20,201 nucleotides of DNA, from the IMG/VR virus record IMGVR_UViG_3300049057_000126, positions 1 to 20,201 of that record. One strand, 5' to 3'. Source of the DNA: a virus. Shown one piece after another: positions 15,704-20,201 of this stretch (within the stretch, counting starts at the first letter, position 1; each line of letters starts with the position of its first letter). Under the pieces are notes generated by a model. The model saw only the letters and a list, made by a program, of their open reading frames with translations, ran no database searches and was not told the origin of the DNA. A program made the position numbers and the translations under genes.

Positions 15704-16471
15704 TTAAACGTCAATAACGATCTTACCTTCTCTTACGAGCCTGTTGTACTCTTTTGGGCTTCTTGCTCTTATACGTGCAGCGTCATTCTCATCTAATTGG
15801 TTGGGTTTTTCTGGGGTTAACGATCCGTTACCTCTCGAATTTAATAGCGATCCCTTATTTTTCTGGACTACAGATTTATTATTATATAAAAACGAAGCCA
15901 AAAGATCGTTAAAATCCATTCCTCGACGTGTTTCCTTCATAGCAAATCTTCTAAAGGCGTCTTTATTGTCTTCAAGGGTTGGGAAAGTAGCGATATTTCT
16001 TTCATCATCGATAAATGAATCTACTTTATTGGCCCATTCGTCTACTCTTTTTGCATCTTGTTGGGATTGGTGAATTAGTTCGAATTTTCTTTCGTTTCTG
16101 AGAGTGGTTCTAAGTAAGGTACGCTCAAATTCAGAGAGATCGTCGTAATTAGCACCCTGTTTTAGTGCGTAGATTTTGATCTCTTCTTCAGTCGGGTCAG
16201 CCATATTTGCAGCTTGTTCTATAGTTTCTGAGATTTTTTTGTTCTTGAAATAGAGAGTCTGTGATTCACGGGTTGAACCAGCTAGTTTTTCTTTGAGGTC
16301 TTCGACTTCTTTATTGTCGACAGTGTTGTTAGGTAATTCCCTCTCTTCTTCTTGAGTTTCGGGAGGGGTTTCTTCCACAACCTCTGTATTTTCTGGAACG
16401 TCTTCTGTAATAGGTTCATCTATATTTTCTATGACTGCATTTAATTCGTCTGTGCTTATTCTTGTATCCAT
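15704..16471 (-). CDS. Scaffold-like head protein
   Basis: Placed directly before the capsid gene, where phage scaffolding proteins are usual. The protein (255 aa from ATG 16471) is very acidic at the N-terminus (EDVPENTEVVEETPPETQEEEREL), then a charged helical or coiled-coil middle (about 50-170) and a basic C-terminal part (residues after NQLDENDAARIRARSPKEYNRL), a layout shared by scaffolds that bind coat protein through a basic C-terminal segment. No protease motif is seen. An in-frame TTG at 16483 would add four residues, but it directly follows the leader hairpin, which would hide its only AAGG ribosome-site candidate, so I prefer the ATG. Function is inferred from position and composition. 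Confidence 0.78.
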   Translation of the reverse strand: MDTRISTDELNAVIENIDEPITEDVPENTEVVEETPPETQEEERELPNNTVDNKEVEDLKEKLAGSTRESQTLYFKNKKISETIEQAANMADPTEEEIKIYALKQGANYDDLSEFERTLLRTTLRNERKFELIHQSQQDAKRVDEWANKVDSFIDDERNIATFPTLEDNKDAFRRFAMKETRRGMDFNDLLASFLYNNKSVVQKNKGSLLNSRGNGSLTPEKPNQLDENDAARIRARSPKEYNRLVREGKIVIDV

Positions 16472-16483
16472 ATAAACTTTCAA

Positions 16484-16505
16484 CAGTCCGCCTTAAGCGG
16501 GTTAG
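16484..16505 (-). promoter_or_regulatory. Conserved leader hairpin before the scaffold gene
   Basis: Minus-strand 22-mer with the same CTAACC start and CTG end as the capsid leader motif. Its stem is CCGCT with GGCGG (one U-G pair) around a UAA loop. It begins 3 bp after the stop of the 64-aa gene and ends 12 bp before the scaffold ATG. Confidence 0.5.
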
Positions 16506-16508
16506 TAG

Positions 16509-16703
16509 TTATTTTTTGTCTTCTACTTTTTTAGCTTCTGACTTTGCTTCTTGAGGAAGGATGTCTTTATAGATCTCTTTTTGAACTGGGTTCATGTACG
16601 CACGTCTTGCCACCAAGAAATCTTTATCTTCTTTACTCAACTCTTTTAAGTCTTTGTTCATTAACTCGTCAAACTGTTTTTGGGATGATGCGTTCATAGT
16701 CAT
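16509..16703 (-). CDS. Small charged protein, function unknown
   Basis: A 64-aa highly charged protein (Lys, Glu and Asp through most of its length) predicted to be helical, with KDLKELSKEDKDFLVARR in the middle and a Lys/Glu tail. No domain is recognised. It lies between portal and scaffold, in a promoter-bearing gap of 31 bp. A second ATG two codons later (16697) is an equally possible start. Position suggests a minor head-assembly or accessory protein, but no function can be assigned. Confidence 0.65.
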   Translation of the reverse strand: MTMNASSQKQFDELMNKDLKELSKEDKDFLVARRAYMNPVQKEIYKDILPQEAKSEAKKVEDKK

Positions 16704-16709
16704 ACTGAC

Positions 16710-16738
16710 ATATTATGCTAACACCAGATCAATGTCAA
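16710..16738 (-). promoter_or_regulatory. Sigma70-like promoter before the 64-aa gene
   Basis: A perfect -35 TTGACA (16733-16738), overlapping the stop codon of the upstream gene, is followed after 17 bp by TAATAT (16710-16715); the overlapping CATAAT at 16712-16717 matches the consensus better but at only 15 bp. The ATG at 16703 is 6 nt after the -10 box, so any transcript from here would be leaderless or nearly so. Confidence 0.5.
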
Positions 16739-17055
16739 ATTGACGGTTTGGCTTTGATGTCTACTTTAGCCAAAGCTTTCTCTAAGGCTTCTCTGGCCTG
16801 TTTAGGGGTATTGAGTACCTTTTCCAGTAGTATGTAATTCTTAAGTCTTGCTTTCAGCACGTAGTTTCGTTCATCTTTTGATGGTAAATCTGCCAGTTCT
16901 TCGGCTACACCATTTTTCATCTTAGTGATACCTTCTCTGAAATCCTCCAAGGACATCTGTCTAACCTCTAAGTTCTTCATCCATTGCTCATAGGTTTCTT
17001 TTTCTGCATAATTTAGATCTTCTATTTTTATGTCTTTGAATTCGTTTATTCTCAT
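16735..17055 (-). CDS. Small helical protein after the portal gene, function unknown
   Basis: A 106-aa charged, mostly helical protein: EQWMKNLEVRQMSLEDFREGITKMKN in the first half and LKARLKNYILLEKVLNTPKQAREALEKAL in the second, with heptad-like leucines that could form a coiled coil. Its ATG overlaps the portal stop codon as ATGA, so it is probably translated by coupling with the portal. No domain family is recognised. A portal-associated or head-assembly role is possible only by position. Confidence 0.75.
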   Translation of the reverse strand: MRINEFKDIKIEDLNYAEKETYEQWMKNLEVRQMSLEDFREGITKMKNGVAEELADLPSKDERNYVLKARLKNYILLEKVLNTPKQAREALEKALAKVDIKAKPSI

Positions 17056-18812
17056 TGCATTGCCCCCTGCATAGGCATTTGTGGCTGCATACCGGCTCCC
17101 ATTGGTTGTGTACCTTGAACAGGTGCTCCTGGCCCTAATTGTTGTAATGGGTTGGAAAGCATCTGATCTCTTAACTGCTTCTGAAATTCTATTACCCTAC
17201 TTTGGTCGTCTGAATTAAGACCTGCAAATTCTACTGATTTCTTTTCAACAATCTCGGTAAGAGGGATATTTTCAGGCATTAAAGTCTTTGCATAGTTAAG
17301 CTTTTGAAGCATATCCGTGTCTTCTGCTCCTTTGTTAGCTTTGGTACGTACTTCAACTACATAACCCATCGGTGTCTTCCAGTCAGATTCCTTGATGGTT
17401 TTGGTATACATCTTTTTACCCAAACGTCCACGCCTTGAAATAGTCATATCGTTCAACAAATCTGATCTGCCTTCTAATAGCTTTATGTATTTAATCCCGA
17501 AGTCTTCCCAAGAATCCTGTATCAATGGGTCTAGTCCCTTTACACGTTCTTGAGCATTAGATAAAGCTAACTGTACTTCTCCCAGAGTTACGTTGTTCAT
17601 TGTATCTCCGGTTTGGGTAGCGGTAGCTGCAATAGCCTTCTCACCGATTGCGATCAAGAATTGCATCTCGTCCAATGATTCTGACAAATCAGCCACTTGA
17701 ACGCTTTGTAACACGTCCTGTGGTTTACCAGGTAGTGGATACCATCCCCAGGGTTCAGGAGTGAAGGTTTGAGGTACAAAACTAGATTCACTAGAATCAT
17801 AGTAATTCATATTAAAATTGCGTAGAGTTCTGTTTTCTACCAACTGACCAGTCCAAGTATTTAGGACCTTATTTATTTGTCTTAGTACATCTCCTGCACC
17901 ATCGCTCCAAAAGTCTGTTCTTTCGGGATCTCCCGCACATGCAGAGAATGGGAAATGATAGTACCAAAAATCATCTCTAGTTTCCCCAAATATCTTGCAA
18001 AATTCTTTTTTCTGTAGTTTGATTAGAGTTCCTGATATATCTGCTACCGTGTATAGAAATATTACTTCTTCTTTTAGCTCTTCACTGTATTCGAAACGAT
18101 ATATTTCATTTAATTCGATGTATGTCTCCCCTACTACTGGGGACAAAGTGTCATCAACTCCTAAGTCTTGCAATCTTTGGCCTTTTCTTACCATATCGGA
18201 TTGAGTTTCTTCCTGAGCTACTGTTGGGCTTTCGGATACATAAGACCTTAGTTTAGATTTACCAGAATCTAAATAATCGTCGTTATCTAGGATATTAGTC
18301 AAAGTTCTATATATTCCGGTTTGAATGACACATCTAGCACTTTCGAGATTTGATGGATCTACATATCTTTGAACCAGGATGTCTTCAGGAGAAATAATTT
18401 CAAATGTTACTTTGCCATCTTCTATGTTTAACTTCTTAAAACTTCGGCCAAATAACAAAATCTGTTTTTTATCTACTAGGTCTTTAACTACCAACTTTTC
18501 TCTGCGTGCTGTTTCTTTCCAAAGCTCGTTGTAGTAAATCTCAGCTTGCTGGTCATTGTCTAGGTTCCTAAAGGTGAGTACTGGGACGTCGTCTATATCC
18601 TTTAAATTAGTGGCAATACCATACTTCATTAGAGGGACGTTTATTGATTGGCGTTGGGTAAATCTATTTGAAATAACATTGTCCCTATAAAGTTGGTAGG
18701 TTTCATTCCAGGGAATTATTCTTCTATTCTTGTAGTTACGAGCTGATTTCTTCTCAAGTTCGAGAATTCCCATCTCGTCTTCTGCCGATAGTTTTTTCCT
18801 GTTAGATACCAT
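17052..18812 (-). CDS. Portal protein
   Basis: The portal forms the dodecameric ring at one capsid vertex through which DNA is packaged. This 586-aa protein lies directly between the large terminase and the scaffold/capsid genes. Portal-like features are the stretch ILLFGRSFKKLNIEDGKVTFEIISPEDILVQRYVD (about 118-152), where a V/I-x-P-x-x-I/V turn is typical, the long central region with aromatic WYYHFPFSAC and DFWSDGAGDVLRQINKVLNTW, and a helical part before the end. The last 30 residues are Gln, Met, Pro and Gly-rich, common in portal C-termini. The start codon lacks a good Shine-Dalgarno sequence and sits 8 nt after a perfect TATAAT. I could not assign a specific portal subfamily. Confidence 0.88.
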   Translation of the reverse strand: MVSNRKKLSAEDEMGILELEKKSARNYKNRRIIPWNETYQLYRDNVISNRFTQRQSINVPLMKYGIATNLKDIDDVPVLTFRNLDNDQQAEIYYNELWKETARREKLVVKDLVDKKQILLFGRSFKKLNIEDGKVTFEIISPEDILVQRYVDPSNLESARCVIQTGIYRTLTNILDNDDYLDSGKSKLRSYVSESPTVAQEETQSDMVRKGQRLQDLGVDDTLSPVVGETYIELNEIYRFEYSEELKEEVIFLYTVADISGTLIKLQKKEFCKIFGETRDDFWYYHFPFSACAGDPERTDFWSDGAGDVLRQINKVLNTWTGQLVENRTLRNFNMNYYDSSESSFVPQTFTPEPWGWYPLPGKPQDVLQSVQVADLSESLDEMQFLIAIGEKAIAATATQTGDTMNNVTLGEVQLALSNAQERVKGLDPLIQDSWEDFGIKYIKLLEGRSDLLNDMTISRRGRLGKKMYTKTIKESDWKTPMGYVVEVRTKANKGAEDTDMLQKLNYAKTLMPENIPLTEIVEKKSVEFAGLNSDDQSRVIEFQKQLRDQMLSNPLQQLGPGAPVQGTQPMGAGMQPQMPMQGAMQ

Positions 18813-18820
18813 GTGTGTAT

Positions 18821-18826
18821 ATTATA
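18821..18826 (-). promoter_or_regulatory. TATAAT box just before the portal start
   Basis: A perfect -10 hexamer on the minus strand, 8 nt before ATG 18812, in the 35-bp gap after the terminase. No convincing -35 box is found at 15-19 bp, so this is a weak call. AAGGA upstream is too far from the ATG to act as a normal ribosome site. Confidence 0.35.
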
Positions 18827-18847
18827 TCCTTTTTATGCAAAAGCAAA

Positions 18848-20047
18848 CTACCAACCTACTCCACCAAATTGAGACATTACAGGTCTATCCTTAAATCTTT
18901 TAGGATCAACAGGTGTGTATCCTGCTGGCTTGTAGTCAATGAATTTACTACCCATGCCATACCTTAGTGCATCCATCATATGGTTAAACATTGGAGATGG
19001 TTCGTTTATGATTTTACCCTCTTTGTCTGTCATCCAGAAATAATTACGGTATTCTTTGATCATATTGACACTACGCTTGGTCATGGATATTTGTTGACTT
19101 CTTAGGTACTGAATACCCTGATTAACACTCCCCGTGCCTTTTGTAGAGCCTGTAATAGTTATTCCGTACTGATGTAACTCGTCTATACTCTTAGGGTCTG
19201 CCGAATCCGCTATAACCAGAGCTTTAGGTTGGGATAAGAGGAAATCAGCGATTTGTTTGTTACTTAGACCCTTCTGATACAAAATTTCGTCAAAAATGTA
19301 TCCTCCGTTATACTCATAAATGGCTGCACAGGCTGTTGGATCGTTTGAGTATCCAAAGTCTAATCCGTAACTTACAAGTTTTGCCTCAAAAGGTATTGAT
19401 TCGATAATTTGCCAACCTGTATATATCTGGCCTTCTACCTCACCTAGTAATCCTTCACCGTATACTCTCCACCAAGCGGTATTTCTTTTATGACTTTCTA
19501 GAGCTTCTATTTCTTGTTTGGATAGTGCTTCATTGTCTTTATAGGTGAGTATCAGGAAATCGTGCTGTGTATAGGGAGCGACATCTGTATACCACCAAAA
19601 CTCTTTGGTTGGGTTCCAATCCAGCCAAATTATTTTCCTAGTACGTATTTCTAATTGGGTAAATGTCTCATAAGGTACATTATTTGCTTCGTTGATGAAT
19701 AATAGATCACGTCTAGGACCTTTAACTTTCTCGTACTGGTCAACTGAAAAGAACTCAAGTCTTGTACCTGTCTCGAATGTATATATAAAGTCTGATCTAT
19801 TCCACCTATCGTCATTGTAGTATCCCTGTGTCTCCATAATAGAGAGAAAGTCTCTCATAGCACCACGTTTGAGGTGTGGGAGAGACTCTGACACCACGGA
19901 TATTATTTCCGATTTGTGTGTTTGAGCATAAGCAATTAACCATATCAATATAGATATAGTTTTTGATGCAGAAGCTCCACCCGATACAGCTCTAATTCTG
20001 CTATATAGATTCTTTATTTTCCTCGTGCTTGTCGTCTCGTAGAACAT
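18848..20047 (-). CDS. terL: Terminase large subunit (PBSX/Terminase_3 type)
   Basis: This ATPase-nuclease motor cuts concatemeric phage DNA and pumps it into the prohead. The 399-aa protein has a Walker A-like loop GGASASKT (23-30), which lacks the usual Gly before Lys, a Walker B LLFINEAN (115-122) in which Asn-Glu replaces Asp-Glu as in the PBSX family, and a coupling region around WLDWNPTKEFWWY. The RNase H-like nuclease domain shows GLDFGYSNDPTA (Asp230), VIADSADPKSIDEL (Asp281) and FNHMMDALRYG (Asp359), giving the three metal-binding acids. Length is slightly short but normal for this type. The start overlaps the end of the preceding small terminase-like gene by 47 bp. The family call is strong on the nuclease and N-E motifs. 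Confidence 0.95.
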   Translation of the reverse strand: MFYETTSTRKIKNLYSRIRAVSGGASASKTISILIWLIAYAQTHKSEIISVVSESLPHLKRGAMRDFLSIMETQGYYNDDRWNRSDFIYTFETGTRLEFFSVDQYEKVKGPRRDLLFINEANNVPYETFTQLEIRTRKIIWLDWNPTKEFWWYTDVAPYTQHDFLILTYKDNEALSKQEIEALESHKRNTAWWRVYGEGLLGEVEGQIYTGWQIIESIPFEAKLVSYGLDFGYSNDPTACAAIYEYNGGYIFDEILYQKGLSNKQIADFLLSQPKALVIADSADPKSIDELHQYGITITGSTKGTGSVNQGIQYLRSQQISMTKRSVNMIKEYRNYFWMTDKEGKIINEPSPMFNHMMDALRYGMGSKFIDYKPAGYTPVDPKRFKDRPVMSQFGGVGW

Positions 20048-20201
20048 CGTTAGTTAAACTGATTATTGGGGTGGGAAGGGCTTTACCTCCACTTGTTAAA
20101 TCAGTTTCATGTTTATCTTTAAAACCGTGATTGTTCTTGAGCAAAAATATTCCACCAGCCACATTTCCAGTGTTATTGTATATACCTAATTGTAGTATAT
20201 C
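20001..20201 (-). CDS. C-terminal end of terminase small subunit-like protein (5' part outside window)
   Basis: An open frame enters from the right edge and ends at a TAG at 20001, giving the last 66 residues. It contains GGIFLLKNNHGFKDKHE followed by TSGGKAL, which resembles the C-terminal core of small terminase or DNA-packaging proteins (family pattern F-x-L-K-N-x-x-G-W/F-x-D-K), where the strand and Lys/Asp-rich turn contact DNA or the large subunit. It lies directly before terL and overlaps its start by 47 bp, as is usual for terS-terL pairs. Its N-terminal DNA-binding domain is outside the window, so the call depends on this motif and position. Confidence 0.75.
   Translation of the reverse strand, partial: DILQLGIYNNTGNVAGGIFLLKNNHGFKDKHETDLTSGGKALPTPIISLTNDVLRDDKHEENKESI

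Noticed and set aside
16472-16483. TTG start four codons before the scaffold ATG
   Set aside because: It directly follows the leader hairpin, whose 3' arm contains the only AAGG candidate ribosome site, and adds only four residues. ATG 16471 is the simpler choice, though TTG cannot be excluded.
1-20201. tRNA or other known RNA genes, integrase, reverse transcriptase or diversity-generating repeat in this window
   Set aside because: Gaps between genes are all under 110 bp and none holds a cloverleaf or recognised RNA; no integrase or reverse transcriptase motif is found in any frame supported as a gene.

Overview
The window is a stretch of a tailed bacteriophage (Caudoviricetes-like) genome, probably from an uncultured, metagenome-derived phage. 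The evidence is the contiguous head-morphogenesis block: end of a small terminase-like gene, large terminase, portal, two small genes, scaffold-like gene and major capsid protein. Every gene I can support is on the minus strand, so the biological reading direction is from high to low coordinates. Genes are tightly packed with several 4-bp stop/start (ATGA) overlaps. TAA, TAG and TGA are all used as stops, so the genetic code is standard. The host cannot be identified from the sequence.

Layout in transcription order. (1) 20201-14500, packaging and head: partial TerS-like gene, TerL of the PBSX type, portal, 106-aa and 64-aa unknowns, scaffold-like protein, HK97-type major capsid protein carrying an apparent beta-rich insertion. 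(2) 14445-13399: a small virion-like protein with a long Ser-Pro-Ala tail, and an 84-aa protein of a type common in phage structural regions. (3) 13305-5384, a sugar and glycosylation cassette: an endonuclease VII-like HNH gene, three related GT2 glycosyltransferases (one with a second C-terminal domain), a short SIS/GmhA-like sugar isomerase, three SAM-dependent methyltransferases, an NAD-dependent sugar epimerase/dehydratase and a GHMP sugar kinase of the HddA type. (4) 5295-1: one uninterrupted reading frame of at least 1765 codons that leaves the window still open. It encodes a modular protein in which two tandem beta domains, a CBM-like jelly roll, a TIM-barrel hydrolase-like domain, a second beta domain and the start of a LamG/ConA-like domain are separated by four mucin-like SPSAS linkers.

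The most interesting idea is that regions 2, 3 and 4 work together. The phage carries long Ser/Ala/Pro linkers, which resemble classic O-glycosylation substrates, on both a head-adjacent protein and its giant fibre or adhesin. Between these two genes lie several GT2 enzymes with a polypeptide-GalNAc-transferase-like motif and part of a heptose-type sugar pathway. The cassette may glycosylate the phage's own virion proteins; modification of the host surface is the main alternative. No tail tube, tape-measure, connector or lysis gene is visible here, so the rest of the virion genes must lie outside the window.

Regulatory signals include a strong sigma70-like promoter before the capsid gene, three cases where a -10 element sits only 6-8 nt before an ATG (possible leaderless mRNAs), a 22-nt hairpin motif with compensatory changes before both scaffold and capsid genes, and a perfect 10-bp stem after the capsid gene.
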